A stretch of DNA of 64,000 nucleotides from Casuarina equisetifolia (GCA_028551475.1 CM052357.1:14989931-15053930), one strand, 5' to 3'; counted from the first letter of the stretch, positions 13,101-25,690 are shown. Notes: generated by a model from the sequence alone, not told the origin. Translations and numbers: made by a program.

Positions 13101-16100
13101 AATATGGGTTTTGTTCTAAGAGAGTAGTCGATCCTTTTCTTCTTCTTCTTCTTCTTCTTCTTTTTTTTTTTTTTTTCTGTTTGCTTTAGCGAATGCGTAA
13201 CCAGCTTATGAAAACACATTGACAGTGCGGTAACAAGAATTTTTCAACATCAACAACTTAAAATGACAGGCTTGATCATCAGAACAGCAAGACAAAATGA
13301 AAGAGCAATCACAATGGACACTTTGGACGAAGATTCTTTAGCACAAGGGATTTTGGTTAACCTTCAAATATGAACGAAACGTTTACCAGTATAAATTTGC
13401 AATTCCTATCTGAAGAAACACTAGAATAAGCGTCAGTGTAGATGTAAGAATTAAAGCTGAAGATTGCATTTTGATAACATGAACATGTGGCAGGATAGGA
13501 TTTGTGACTCAAGACGACGTTTTATTTCCTCACTTAACAGTGAAGGAAACATTGACATATGCTGCCCTCTTGCGACTCCCAAAGACACTGACAAGAGAGC
13601 AAAAGGAAAAACGAGCCATAGATGTCATCCAAGAGCTAGGTTTGGAGAAGTAAGCTTTCCTTTTCTTACTATCATTGAATCCTGGGATTTCTTTTGTTGA
13701 AGTAGGGCACCAACATTCACTCTCGTGGTAAAAGCATAGGGATTCGGATATAAATAGGAGTGCAGAAGTAAACTACCAATACTTTTTTGTCTTGCTTTTG
13801 AAAGCTAATGCAGAAAGAAAAATATTGTGTACAGGTGCCAAGACACCATGATTGGGGGTTCCTTTGTTCGTGGGGTGTCAGGTGGAGAGAGGAAAAGAGT
13901 TAGTATTGGCAATGAGATTATAATCAACCCGTCACTTATCTTTCTTGATGAGCCAACCTCTGGCTTGGATTCAACTACTGCTTTAAAGATTGTCCAGATG
14001 TTGCACGACATTGCAGAGGTATTCTACTCTGACGTCCTTAAAACTGCTATTCTATTCCGTGGGGTGAGCTTTGGCTTCTCTTTGAAATTTAGATGTTCTC
14101 TCATCACCCCATTATCACGTTATCACATTACTACATTATCACGTTTCCATTGGAAAGAATATCTTTGTAATTGTTAGGTTACAAATACACCTAATGAACC
14201 ATAAACTGCAATCCTAGCATAAGAACTGATGCCCAGATCCATGCTGAAATTGAATAGGTTTTAGAATGTACCTTCGAGAACTGAGTATGTTCCCCGTGGA
14301 ATCTATATCACAAGAAATTTAAGGTGGCAAAGATATTGCGTTTAATATCTTGTTTTAAACCTATGGCAGGCAGGAAAAACAGTTATAACAACGATCCACC
14401 AGCCTTCAAGCAGACTTTTCCACAAATTCGATAAGTTAATCCTTCTTGGAAAAGGGAGTTTGCTATACTTTGGAAAAGCATCAGAGGCAATGGTGTATTT
14501 CTCATCGATTGGATGTTCTCCTCTTATTGCCATGAACCCAGCAGAATTCTTGCTAGACCTCGCAAATGGGAACCTGCAAGATGTCTCAGTACCATCAGAG
14601 TTGGAAGACAGAGTTCAAATGGGTAATTCAGAGACTGAAACAAGGAGCGAGAAACCATCTCCCGCCATAGTGCATGAGGTAAAATAAGTCTTTATTTGTT
14701 CTAAAATTCCCAAATCAGAGGAACTAAAAGGAGAAAATCTTATCTACTGTAAACTGGAGTGTGTTTAAACTATCTGCATTCAACACGATTCAGGAATAAA
14801 AAAAGATTGATCCAACAAAACAATAATTATACGACTATCCAGGCAGAGAATCAGATAGTTGCACAACAAACATGTTTTGCTATATATCGCATTTGATTAC
14901 ATCCACTTAAAGAAAAAAGAGCCGATGTGTGATTCACACTAGACCTGAATGTCCATTCTCCCTGTTCTGTTCGTATTGCTCAAACCCTTTCAATAACATG
15001 CCTTCACTTGTTCAAAACAATTGGCTGGTTCATAGATCAGTGACCAGAGTCACCACCAGTTCAGCAAAACAGTAAAGAAATAGTAAGAATGCTACCTCAA
15101 CTGACTCACTGTTTCTTCCGATAAGAAGTACCCTTAGTTAACCAAGATTACTGGGACCGTTTATTTTTTCCATGAATAAATTTAAGGAGGCAAAAAAGTG
15201 GTTTAGTATTCCTCATCGAATGATTGAATTCCACATAAATGCCGGTGTTGTGTTCCTAAGAGCAGGTCCCACCTGTGAGTCCTCTGGAAACATCAAAATC
15301 TATGGTCCTGCCTGATTAATATTTTCTTTAAAATTAGTATCTCGTGGAGGCCTATGAGACGCGAGTTGCAGAAAAGGAAAAGAAGAAGCTTATGGTTCCA
15401 ATACCCCTTGATGAAGAGGTAAAACTGAAGGCGTCTTCTCCAAAGCGACAGTGGGGAGCAAGTTGGTGGGAACAATATACCATATTGTTCTGCAGAGGAA
15501 TCAAAGAACGGAGACATGACTACTTTAGCTGGTTGAGAATCACTCAAGTTCTCTCCACTGCAATTATCTTGGGATTATTGTGGTGGCAGTCCGATGGTAA
15601 CAGCCAACAAGGTCTGCAAGAACAGGTAAACCATTTTTCCTTGTGAAAGAATACAAATTGGGAGATCTGAGAGGAGCTCAAAAGTCTTCCCTTTTTTTAC
15701 ACTAAATAAACCACAATGACGGTCACTGTTAGGAACAGATAAACAGCTTTTGCATGCACAAAGGACCAATAAGTAGGACATGCATGTCACAACGGAAAAT
15801 CGATCTATTGGCTTTTATTACTCCAGTCCAACCATTCAATTCATCTTACTATTATTCCGTAGCATCTGATAAGATATCTGTTTGTATTCAACATATGTCC
15901 CTCACCATGTCAATCAAAGATCATTTGCCCTTTGCAATTCAAATCTACACTCGAGTTCTTCTCTCTTGTACATTAGATTTCTTCATTAATCGCTTTCTTG
16001 TTTTGCGTCTGTAAGAAAATAAGGAACAGAACAATGGAGTGTGGAGTTATGCTCTCTATTGATGCTGCAATACCGTGTTTGTACAAGAGGAGGTCTACTT

Positions 16101-17692
16101 ATAGACCAATAGGATGACTATACATGGTAACTACAATAATGCAATATACAAGGAAAATATACATTAAATAAATTGAATCGTAAATATGAGCAAATCACGT
16201 AATATTCCATAACAGCGTCTAATTACATAACTACAAATTGTCCCATGAATGATGTTGAAAAAGATGATGATTAAAATCTAATCACCAGGTCATAAAAAAA
16301 GGACATGTGTAAGAGCTTTCAATGGCTAAATCGTTTTGCCTTATAACCGTCCTATGCAAGCATTATCTGTAGGGTCTATTCACAATTACTGAAATACAGA
16401 ATCAAATATAGGAGTTAAACTACCTTCCTTGCAGGCAGGGCTGCTGTTCTTCATTGGCGTCTTCTGGGGATTCTTTCCTGTCTTCACAGCAATCTTTACA
16501 TTTCCACAAGAGAGAGCCATGCTGGGCAAGGAACGAGCAGCCGACATGTATAGACTAAGTGCATATTTTCTGGCTAGGACTACAAGCGACCTACCTCTTG
16601 ACCTTGTACTACCAATACTGTTCCTACTTGTCGTTTATTTTATGGCAGGCCTGAGACTGAGTGCCGGTCCTTTTTTCTTAAGCATGCTAGCTGTCTTCCT
16701 TTGCATTGTGGCATCTCAGGTGGGCCTTCTGTGACTAGTGATTAAGATGACAACATAAATGTCATTTCAATATATACCTAAATATGAATGGCTGGGAAAC
16801 AGGGACTAGGACTAGCTATTGGCGCTACATTGATGGACTTAAAGAAAGCAACAACTCTAGCTTCAGTTACTGTGATGACCTTCATGCTCGCTGGTGGGTT
16901 CTTTGTGAAGGTAAGCATGACTTTTATTTATTTATTTATTTATTTATTTGCTTCTTTTTCTCGGTTATTTTGGTTTATCGGCGCCAAGCAAGGTACTTGG
17001 AAGTCAATTTCTTCTTTGAGTTTCATCTATGTAAATAAGGGAACTCTTCACTGATTACAAAACCAAAATAACTAGGGTCATATGTTTGTTGAACTTTCTC
17101 AGAACACTTTTTTGTTCTTTCACTACCATGTTTTTGGTTTTTCAAACACGAAAACACCTTTTGAATTGATCACTATAAAAGTTAAAAAAGTTATTACCTT
17201 TTTAAAAGACCTTATAAGAACACTTTGAGAAAAATAGCTTCTTATTTTCATCAGAGTCAAACCCGACGTATAATTAAAACAATGGGTGGGGGTGGTAGCC
17301 ATGCAATCATTTCTGTCTCAGTCAAGGGTGGCTAAAGCAATTACTTAAGGTCAAAGGTGGCTCTTACCATTGGATATTACAGTTCAAGATTCCTGGCAAA
17401 AATTTACCATTAAGAGCTGTCGCATTAATCTAAGGGCAAAAATAATAAAAAGTTATCTACTATTTTGCAGAAAGTTCCAATATTCATCTCTTGGATCCGG
17501 TACTTGTCTTTCAACTACCACACGTACAAGCTTCTTCTCAAGGTGCAGTATGAACACATGACACCCAGCATAAACGGGATCAAACTAGACAGTGGCTTGA
17601 CAGAGGTCATTGCCCTGGTGGTCATGGTTTTCGGTTACCGTCTTCTGGCATACCTTTCTTTGCGGAGGATGAAGCTCCAATGTGGAGCTTAG
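10200..17692 (+). CDS. ABCG22: ABC transporter G family member 22-like (half-size WBC type)
   Basis: Spliced from ten coding exons: 10200-10578, 12161-12231, 12804-13039, 13494-13649, 13835-14018, 14370-14678, 15338-15625, 16435-16719, 16803-16910 and 17471-17692. All junctions are GT/AG and keep frame, giving 745 residues, close to Arabidopsis ABCG22. The order is the ABCG one, nucleotide-binding domain first: Walker A GPSGSGKT at 189-196, signature VSGGE at 295-299, Walker B IFLDEP at 316-321, switch histidine 352, then a six-helix ABC2-type membrane domain from about 485 to the end. The N-terminal LSRKSS and HIRKSRSAQ stretches and [10 protein letters not shown] are typical of the ABCG22 subgroup. 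The start at 10200 is chosen because it follows the acceptor at 10178 and matches the family N-terminus. In Arabidopsis this plasma-membrane half transporter limits water loss through stomata; its substrate here is not shown. No catalytic residue is missing. Confidence 0.95.
10994..11041. repeat. 8-bp tandem array in ABCG22 intron 1
   Basis: Six tandem 8-base units: three AGATAGTG followed by three GGATAGTG-type units, the last with one change. Confidence 0.9.
11745..11930. other. GC-rich patch inside an ABCG22 intron
   Basis: This patch is much richer in G and C than the rest of the 1.58-kb intron and has repeated GACC/CCGAC/ACGGC words. It resembles pieces of plant retroelement LTRs, but no ends or coding match were found. 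The frame across it (76 codons) has no recognisable product. Confidence 0.3.
16010..16330 (-). mobile_element. Possible LTR relic in the intron before ABCG22 exon 8
   Basis: Read on the minus strand, the segment has a TATAAGTAGACC promoter-like core followed by leader-like sequence, as seen in Copia LTRs. The enclosing intron is 809 bp, longer than most others in the gene. No target duplication or second LTR was found, so the ends are approximate. Confidence 0.3.
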
Positions 17693-18023
17693 TAGGTTGC
17701 AATTGTAAAGCAGCATGGATTTAGAGAGCCGCTTCAGGAGGTATGTTATGCCGGCCTGAGTGTCAGGGTGAAAAGAAATTCTGGCGAGGTTTATTTCAGA
17801 CAGATGGTATCAAGATACAGCACCTTTTTCTATGGGCATGTAGGTCAATTTCGAATTATGCAGAGTCCTCATATATGTCCTCGGAAAATATCAAACCCAT
17901 GTTAACAAGTGGTCTTAGTTTGAAAAAATAGTTTTGTAGTGATTGTAATTGACCATGGCTTATGCATAAGTAGACTTGTGTAAGCACAACTACTATCTAT
18001 CTACTGGGTTTTTGGAATTAATC

Positions 18024-18030
<7 letters not shown>
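17693..18030 (+). other. Probable 3'UTR of the ABCG22-like gene
   Basis: Non-coding, T-rich sequence runs from the stop codon to the TA/GA microsatellite. No single clear polyadenylation signal was chosen. Confidence 0.45.

Positions 18031-18032
<2 letters not shown>

Positions 18033-18097
<65 letters not shown>
18033..18097. repeat. Compound (TA)n(GA)n microsatellite
   Basis: About 24 bases of TA dinucleotides run directly into about 40 bases of GA dinucleotides. It separates the 3' ends of the converging ABCG22 and CRTISO genes. Confidence 0.95.
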
Positions 18098-18101
<4 letters not shown>

Positions 18102-18456
18102 TGCGCCAAGGGAAAATTTTGATAGTTTATTCATGAGCGCATCACAGGAGCAACCATTTTACTCAATACACAATAGAATCAGCAATCTTTCACCAAACAA
18201 TCAGCAAAAGAAAATACAATTTGTATGCATTTTTTCAGCTGAAAATTACAAGGCAACCCTGAGCTGGCTTTGATTAAATAGCCATTGTGCTAGATACCTT
18301 AATTTTCTTCAATGATTGCTGACCTTTCCAGCGGCGGCAAATAAAAGGGTAAGCAAATTTGTTCACGCCCCATCCAGTCGTAGATCGTAGTGATCAAGCA
18401 AATAAGCTATGATTTTGCAGCCAAGTCGTCATGCAGAATCCCAATTTCTATCTACA

Positions 18457-21400
18457 TTATGCCAATGTCCTCAACCAACCAAGTAGTCGAAGGAGTGCAG
18501 CATCTAATATTGGTGACTTCTTCTCAAGCCCTGTCATGGAAAGATCAAGGCAAATGAGAAGTGGCTAGTTGATAAACATCTTACTAACAAATTAAAGAAT
18601 TTGACAAAGCTTTTTCCTGCCAAAGCTTCATTGTGGAACCAATCTAATTTGAGCTTCCTTTTCAGTTCAAGCTCATACAAAGCCACAACTGCACTTAAAT
18701 ATGAGTAATTTAATTGTGAATGGGGATCAGCCAAACCATTTTCAGCCATTAATAAGCCAATTCTACTTTGAAAGAGGACTCTTTCTCACCAATATCAGCA
18801 GCTACTCGGTGTGCACACATAACTCCTGAAAAGGCTACGGCTATAACACCTTGTCCTGGGAAGCAGCTATCACCGACACAGTAAAGACCATCTATAGCCT
18901 GTAATTTACATTATTGCATGAGCCAGCGAAATTCAGTAGAATGACACGCCAAGCTTATAACTAAACTTACTGTCGTATTGAATGGCATTCCAAGTAAACC
19001 CTTTGGTGTACTACGTGGCATTGGTCCGTAGGTACCCTCATCACGAGCCAGGAACCGTCTGTGTGTCTTTGGTGTTCCTACCTGCCATGATCAGAAATTT
19101 CAGATGGACACATTTTATGAAGAGCTAGGAGTTGCCCAAGTCACATACAGCCAACTGCATTAAACTGGGAATAAAAGAATGGAAGGGGAGATTTGGTGGA
19201 CTAATCAGGCTAATGTGAGGAGAAAGGGGAGAGAGTCGTTGGCCTAACAAAGCTAATATGAGGAGGAACGGGATAGGAACATATATTCTCATCAATTTTT
19301 TTCCTTGAGGAGAGAAACCATTTATAACATAGCATATGTGCTTGGAACTAAATTTCAACTTTTAACTTTTACATAAAACTGAAGTTCAGCTTTAAATCCA
19401 CACATTTTGAAACACAGCAAAGCCATACCTCCATAAAGACAATTGATGATCGCAACCCTGGAAATAGTTTCTTCTCTAATCTGCTTATGATTTCATCAGC
19501 TACAAGCTCCTTCTTTGCATCGTAGTCTTTTCGAGGGAGATCCTAGAATGTAGAATAGCTCTTTCGTTATTTGAAATATATTCTCTCATCCTACCTAAAC
19601 TTTAGCAGGAACTGGGAAATGGGACTAGGGTTGGGAATAAAAGATCCGCATGGGCTATGGCTTTCCAATTTAAGTTTGACTGTATTATACTTACCCCCCA
19701 GTCCTCCATGGGAGAAGTAGTAAAAATATGAAGAATATGACGTCCTTCTGGAGCCAACGATGAATCAAGGACAGTTGGAATGCTTAAAAATATACTTCCA
19801 TATGGCTCCTCTAATCTTGTCCAGCCATTCTAAAAGAAATTGTGAATGAAGACCAGTTACTAATTTTATAATACTTATTCATAGGTCCTCAAAATTGCCA
19901 AGCAAATTAAGCTACTGAGATAACCCAAATACCTCAAGCACAAAATGGTGGCAATCTGTGTCTGGTGGCAGGACCTCAGCTTTAACCCCCATGTGAATGG
20001 AAAGAAAAGAAGGAGCCTTAACGTACACTTTCTGATAATTTTCCTCTTCTTTTGGAAGGCTTTCTCCGTCTAAGAGATTTCCTGCACAAAATCAAAGTTC
20101 AATGCACTTAATTATCAGTAAGACAGCTAAGCAAATCAGCTGACGTGATTGAAACAAGGACAATAAAACACCCAAATAAAATCTCAAAATTCTTTGCCAA
20201 AACTAACCAAAAGTATCCCATCTAGTGGCATTTGATATTATGGTTTTGGCAAAATACTCCCGTCCATCTGACAGCCTAACTCCTACCTACAAAATGCAGA
20301 ATAAAATTGTAAGAAAAGAAAAGACAGCCTTGGTATGTATGGCAGGAAGCTGGATATTGAAGCATCACTTATTTCAAGACAAATGTCAGACTTACAGCCT
20401 TGCCCTGCTCAACTATAATGCTTGTCACATTTGCCTTGTAAAGTATCTCACTGCCCTGATCAACCAGTCCTTTAGCTAAGGACTTTGCAATTCCACCAAC
20501 ACCGCCCACAGGGTAGTTTATTCCACCAAAATGCCTGTCACATAGAACCTGGGATGAACAACACAAGAGGAACCAAGTCAAAAATGAACACCAAAGGACC
20601 TGAAAAGCTGATTGATTAACTTACCATGCTGGCATTGATCATTGGAGTCTGCAAAGCATTGACTGTGCTCACTATAAAGCACTGCAGACACCAAAAAGGA
20701 ATCTTTTTCAGCTGATATCAATGAGATAAAACATGTCTATTTCGATGGTAATTCAATAGATAATTAGATTTTTCATAGAATTCTAATAGGATCAGGCAAG
20801 TTACTTCAACCCACCTCTGCATCTATGAAAGACAACAACTGGGGATCCTTAATGTACTTTCGAGCTATGTCTCCAGCGTTTTGAGGCAAATAATAGGCTG
20901 CAGAGGACATAACTGTCTTAAGTCCACAACTATGAGATCTGGGAACATTTCATGACCACCTAAAACAGAAGTTATATATTTGAAGGCAATCATAGCCACT
21001 AGTCAATCAATAAATAGTGGAAATATGTGCCATAGTCCAAAAAGATGGTCCAGTAAGAAGCTCTTATTTTCTTTTCTTTTTTAAATTTTTTTATAAATAC
21101 ACACACCCACTCATGCACCCGGGTGTCAAACCTGGGACCAAAAGATCCCAGGCCACCTTGGCCTAGTGGTTGGCCAAGGTGTCTCAACTAGTAAGAGGCC
21201 ATCAGAAACAAGGATTATACACAAAAGGTAGGCTCGTTCCCATTTATGTGCTGCAGTGATCTCAACCATTAAGACTGTCAACCAGAACCATCAATAAATA
21301 AAAAACTTGGTGGTCGTACTCCAATGATCTTTCGTTTAAGATCACACTTCCATCTTCAGGTCCCGGGATGAACTATGCAATTTTCCTATTTTCAATTGGT

Positions 21401-24392
21401 TTTCCACCACCACTACATAGGAATCTTGATACATAGTAATTGATCATGAATATAGCCCACAATATATCCCAATAGGCACTAGTTAAATAAACCAAAGTCC
21501 AAGCAATTTCTACAATTATGACATTGTTTTGAAATTCACATCCACATAACTAGTCAGGAAAAAACAATGATTACCAAGTGTCAAGCATTCAAGAGGCTTC
21601 TGGAAAAACTGTCCAAAAAGGTAGATTGGTTCTTCAAGTGACTTCAGTTCCAATGAGTTCAAAGCATTGAAAATCTACCAAAAACGTACACAAGTTCCTT
21701 ATCATGAGTAAGGTATTGTAGTGAAAACAGAAGAGCAGGAGGAATTGTGATAATCTCAATTAAAACAGGCCCTCCTCTAATTCAAAAAAGAAAAGAATTA
21801 AAACAAAAACAGACCTTCCAACATTCACCATAGAATTTGAGGATCCCTTCCTTTTCATGTGGAAACCTATCAGTAAGTTCTGCAACGAATTCACTGTATT
21901 CTCTGTGAACTTGAATAGAAAGGTTGTTGGGCAAATGAAAATGGACAGTGGTTGGATCAGGTATCACCTGCATCTCACATCCAACTGCAGCTAATGCTTG
22001 GGTTATTAAATTTAGATTGCCCTGCCCAGATTAGAGAAACACATCCAGAGTAAGGATGCCATGCAGATTACGAACTGAATGTAGAAAAAGTATATTCACA
22101 AATGGCAAAGAAAAAATCTGATGGGGGCAACCCATGCACAAAAAAGAAGATTAAAATATCAACCTTTAATTCATTTAGAATAACAAATAAACCTAATGTG
22201 TGCAATATAACTGGGACATGCATCTTTTTTTAACTTGGTGTATAAATATATTGAGAAAATGAAACTAACCTATATTCCAAGCAAACATCCAACCAAAGGA
22301 ATGATCAATAAAGCATAAATTAGTTATCAACCACAAGAGCATATGAAGTAAGCCTCCCTCAACTTTTGAAAACACTACATTATCACATCAAAAGACAAGA
22401 TCAGTCTATAGTATCATAGGCCTAGGTTTCATCCCAAAAGGTTAACCCAAAGAAAGGAAGTAGTCAAGCTCCCTTATATGGGCCAGATCTTCAAGTTTTT
22501 CTTTTTAATATGGAACAATAAAGTCCGTTATATTCTTTCCCACCCAAATCCATGTCGCCCTCAATGTGGGTGGGACCTCTTGCCAACCCAACATTAGGGG
22601 TCTGCCCATTATTTACCCTACACTAATGGATAGCAATCATTAGTGCCATTGGGTGGGCCCATAGCCCATCCCACACCAAAGGATAGCAATTGCAAGCCCA
22701 TTTGGTTGAATTGCAGTTTCGCTTTCTAATACCATTTGTCATAAGCATGGGTTTCATCCTAAAAGATCAAGCCAATGGGAGGAGTAGTCAATCCTTCTTA
22801 TATGGCCAAATTATCCTGCTTGTCTTTCCGATGCATGAGAATAAAATCCATTATATATAGTCATTAAATACTTACATGTATGAAAATACATAATCCACCA
22901 CCAAGAATTTGCTAGAAAACTAATCTAGCAGTACAATGGATTGCCAACTCTTGGCTTTAGAGAAATAATGAACAATAGTTGCAGTTTCAAGCTGTGACAG
23001 TCCGATAAGAAAAGAAATTGGACGGCAATAATATGTACTCCATAAGCCTGAAACTTAAACTAAATTACTATGAACTGATCTAAGTCCATTTGACTAATGT
23101 TCAAAAATTCCAGAGCAGTGTTCGTGGATTTGGAAATTTTACACTTCCATGAAGTTCAACAATTGGCCATACTAACAAGAAAGCCACGGCAGATCTTCAT
23201 AAAGTAAAGGGAAACCCATCTCAAACATCAAGGACCTGATCAACTATAGTATGATTTCAGGAATGGCATAGGGTTCGTATTGAAAAGGCGCAGGACCTTG
23301 GCTCTTGTTAATGGTATCCTATAATGTATTCCAATTTTTCGTATGGAAAAATATCAGATTTCCTTTCGACGTAGTCTTCCTGTCAAAATACAACAGCATT
23401 GTCCTAGATCCCAGCCCTCCAAAAGTCACTTCCCGTCGTATCATAGTTCTTCAAAATCACATGTTATGATATCAACCAATTTAAATATAATCACCCCAAA
23501 ATGAAAGTTCATATTAGTAGTTCCTGACAAGTTAGGCGCAATGGGCGAAAGAACACAAGGCATCCAAGCTAAAACTGACCTTATCGCTGAAACCAAACAT
23601 CACTGAGGACCCAACATCAAAAGTATACCCATCCCTCTGGAAATACCCAGAGCTCCCGCCAGGAATGACATACTTCTCCAAAACCAGAACCCTAGCTCCC
23701 TTCACTGCCAGCTGTGTCGCCGCAACCAACCCTCCTATCCCAGACCCAATAACAATTGCATCATAAGAGTTCTCCCTTGGCAGCCCTCCTCCACTACCCT
23801 CTCTCTCTACCGCTTTTTCTACCCCTAAGACCGATTTTGACCTTAGTTCAAATTTCTTTTTGCTACGACTCACCTCGCAAAACTGTGAACTCCCACCACT
23901 ATGCTTGAAACGAGGAATTCTCAAGACACTACCAGAGAGAAAGTTGCCTCCTAGATTTCTGGGTCTGGAAGTGCCAAACTGCATGGTACTATAATACCAA
24001 GAACTTGGGCTAGGGAACTGGTAGTGACTGAGAACTGGGGTGCCGGCATGCTCGAGGGATAAAAGTTTGTGTCTTCCACTCCTGGGTCTGAACCTACCCG
24101 ATTGGATAGCATAACACCCGTCAAAGAGCTGAAAATTGTTAAACCCTGAGCTAAAGTCCCAGAGCTTGCAACCACATGAACCTATAGGTTTTTCAGTGAG
24201 AGAGTAGTTGAATTTGTGTTTTGGGATTGAAGGTCGTCTAGAACCCAATTTCCCGGTACTTTGGTGATTGAAAAGCGGGGAAATGTTAATAGCAGGCACA
24301 GAGGAAAACCCAAATTCAGGCATAAAGAGAGAGTGGGGGAAGGACATGATCCCGGGTGTTCGCCTGGGTGATAGATAGAGGCTTTGAGCCAT
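18457..24392 (-). CDS. CRTISO: Prolycopene (carotenoid) isomerase, plastid
   Basis: CRTISO converts poly-cis prolycopene to all-trans lycopene in plastids, using FAD. Thirteen coding exons on the minus strand, from the start: 24392-23580, 22021-21815, 21674-21575, 20897-20815, 20681-20625, 20548-20396, 20286-20208, 20081-19933, 19829-19695, 19542-19429, 19081-18971, 18898-18790 and 18530-18457. All have GT/AG ends and keep frame. The FAD fold is clear: IVIGSGIGG at about 213-221, VLEKY, and the C-terminal [10 protein letters not shown]. The sequence follows Arabidopsis and tomato CRTISO throughout, including [19 protein letters not shown] and the LRTLA ending. From the ATG at 24392 the protein has 727 residues, against about 600 in the family. 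A later in-frame ATG at 23984 would give 591. The frame is open upstream to 24605, but only from a GTG codon. The serine-rich N-terminus fits a transit peptide. Confidence 0.95.
21065..21195 (-). mobile_element. tRNA-derived SINE in a CRTISO intron
   Basis: The minus strand has a polymerase III B-box-like GGTTTGACACC about 30 bases after an A-box-like AGGCCAAGGTGG, then TGCATGAGTGGGTGTGTGT and a T/A-rich tail. This is the standard layout of plant SINEs. It lies in the intron between CRTISO exons 3 and 4. A perfect 10-bp inverted repeat (arms 21154-21163 and 21172-21181) overlaps the head. No target duplication was identified. Confidence 0.55.
22410..22815. repeat. Diverged direct duplication in CRTISO intron 1
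   Basis: Two related segments of about 75-80 bases (near 22415-22495 and 22738-22812) share GGTTTCATCC.AAA, then AGTAGTCAA and CTTATATGG. Between them lies sequence rich in CCCACC/GGGTGGG words. It looks like a decayed mobile element, family unknown, inside the 1.56-kb first intron. Confidence 0.4.
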
Positions 24393-25172
24393 ACACTGGT
24401 TTTGATATGTGTGAATTAGGAATTTATTAGTGAGCTGGTTGTGATTCCGCTCTATGATTCCTGAGGGAGATGAGACAGAGGAGGATCCATTTTGGGAAAA
24501 AATGAGAAGAAAAATATTGTTACTCAAAGATTGTTGATGGTGGATGTAATTGTTGGCGGTTAGGTTTTGTCGTCGAGCTGGTTTGTTTTTCGTATACCCA
24601 TCCACGTAACTTTCCCAGGAAAAGTAGTTGGCTAGAAAATCAATTCAACATACAGAAGAAAATAAGATTTCGTTGTTGAAAGTTCGAATGACAGTGATGA
24701 TGCTGCAAGGAAGGTCACGGCTTGCAAACCTCTCTGTTTCTTTCTTTCCATTTCATGTTTAAGGAAGCCTCACACTCTGCTTGGGTGTCTATCGTATATC
24801 TCCTGAATCAACCCAGGTTTTGCCATCCGAGAGCAAGTACTAATGTTGCGCTCAATTTAAATTCAAGAATTAATCTCTGCCGTATATCTCTATCTGGATG
24901 TCATGCTTTTTTGTGTGGGTGAAAATGAAATGAAATAAAAAAATAAAAAATAAAAAGGTGGAGGAGAACACACCCAACATCCGAAGGAATATGCTTCACC
25001 AGCACAAAACCAAAAAAGTGGACCCCATATCCGCATCCATGGCGGGACATCTGTCTCTGGCTCCACCTTATTTTATCCTACGGAACTCCGCTTACAGACG
25101 AAGCGCCAACGAATTTGGATCCGATTCTCTTCCCCGATTATCCCTCCTCACCCATTCACTCCCACGCCATCT

Positions 25173-25210
<38 letters not shown>
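24393..25210. promoter_or_regulatory. Shared upstream region of CRTISO (-) and the sucrose phosphatase gene (+)
   Basis: The two genes are head-to-head, with about 0.8 kb between the CRTISO start codon and the phosphatase leader. No other gene fits in the gap. A (CT)n tract at 25173-25209 lies at the phosphatase side. Coordinated use of this region is an inference from spacing only. Confidence 0.5.
25173..25209. repeat. (CT)n microsatellite in the phosphatase leader or core promoter
   Basis: About 18 CT units just before the 5'UTR exon. Pyrimidine tracts of this type are common near plant transcription starts. Confidence 0.95.
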
Positions 25211-25211
<1 letters not shown>

Positions 25212-25290
25212 GATGAGTATTTAGGTTTCCTCCCTTTCTTTCAGTCAGGTAATCTGGTCCTCCCGATCTGTACTCGACATCAACTTTCCG
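25211..25290 (+). other. 5'UTR exon of the sucrose phosphatase gene
   Basis: It ends at a donor (TTTCCG|GTAAG). The acceptor at 26151-26154 (ACAG) opens the exon that carries the start codon, so the intron in the leader is 864 bp. A three-codon upstream frame (ATG AGT ATT TAG) begins at 25213, if transcription starts before it. The 5' limit is uncertain. Confidence 0.5.
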
Positions 25291-25662
25291 GTAAGAATCC
25301 ATGTTTTTTCTTCGTTTCATATTTACGAAACTCTTGTTCATTTTGGCATTTCAACCTTGTTGGCTTCTGTGCTCCCTGATTGCTTGCTACACTACCTCTA
25401 TCCTCTTCTGCTTTCGTTTTGTGTTTCTTCTTGGTTGCCGAGAAAATGTCTGAGGAGGTTACCATTTGGCAGCTTTCGATTTTAGGATCTTGTGATAATT
25501 ACGGAGTGAAAGCTGTCTGCTGTCCTTGTGATCATTTTATGATTCATAGGATTCGTCTTATTCAATCAGATTGGCTTGCGGATATTAGAACCACTGCTTC
25601 TTATTGCTTTTCTTCTCAACACAAATCGTTCGCTTTTCTTTTTTTCTTTCGTTTACGAGTAT

Positions 25663-25690
25663 GCCCCCATCGTCTAATGGTCCAGGACAT
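25663..25690 (+). pseudogene. tRNA-Glu 5'-half fragment, plastid type
   Basis: Twenty-eight bases beginning GCCCCCATCGTCTAATGG match the 5' half of plastid trnE(UUC) with about two differences. The rest of the tRNA is absent or decayed beyond recognition. It lies in the 5'UTR intron of the phosphatase gene. A tiny plastid-to-nucleus insertion is the simplest reading; chance similarity is less likely but possible. Confidence 0.5.

Noticed and set aside
12719-13219. 166-codon minus-strand frame with a long lysine run
   Set aside because: It is the opposite strand of ABCG22 exon 3 and its intron; the lysines come from a TTC/T tract.
24393-24605. Further N-terminal extension of CRTISO
   Set aside because: The frame is open, but it begins at GTG, not ATG; the first in-frame ATG is at 24392.
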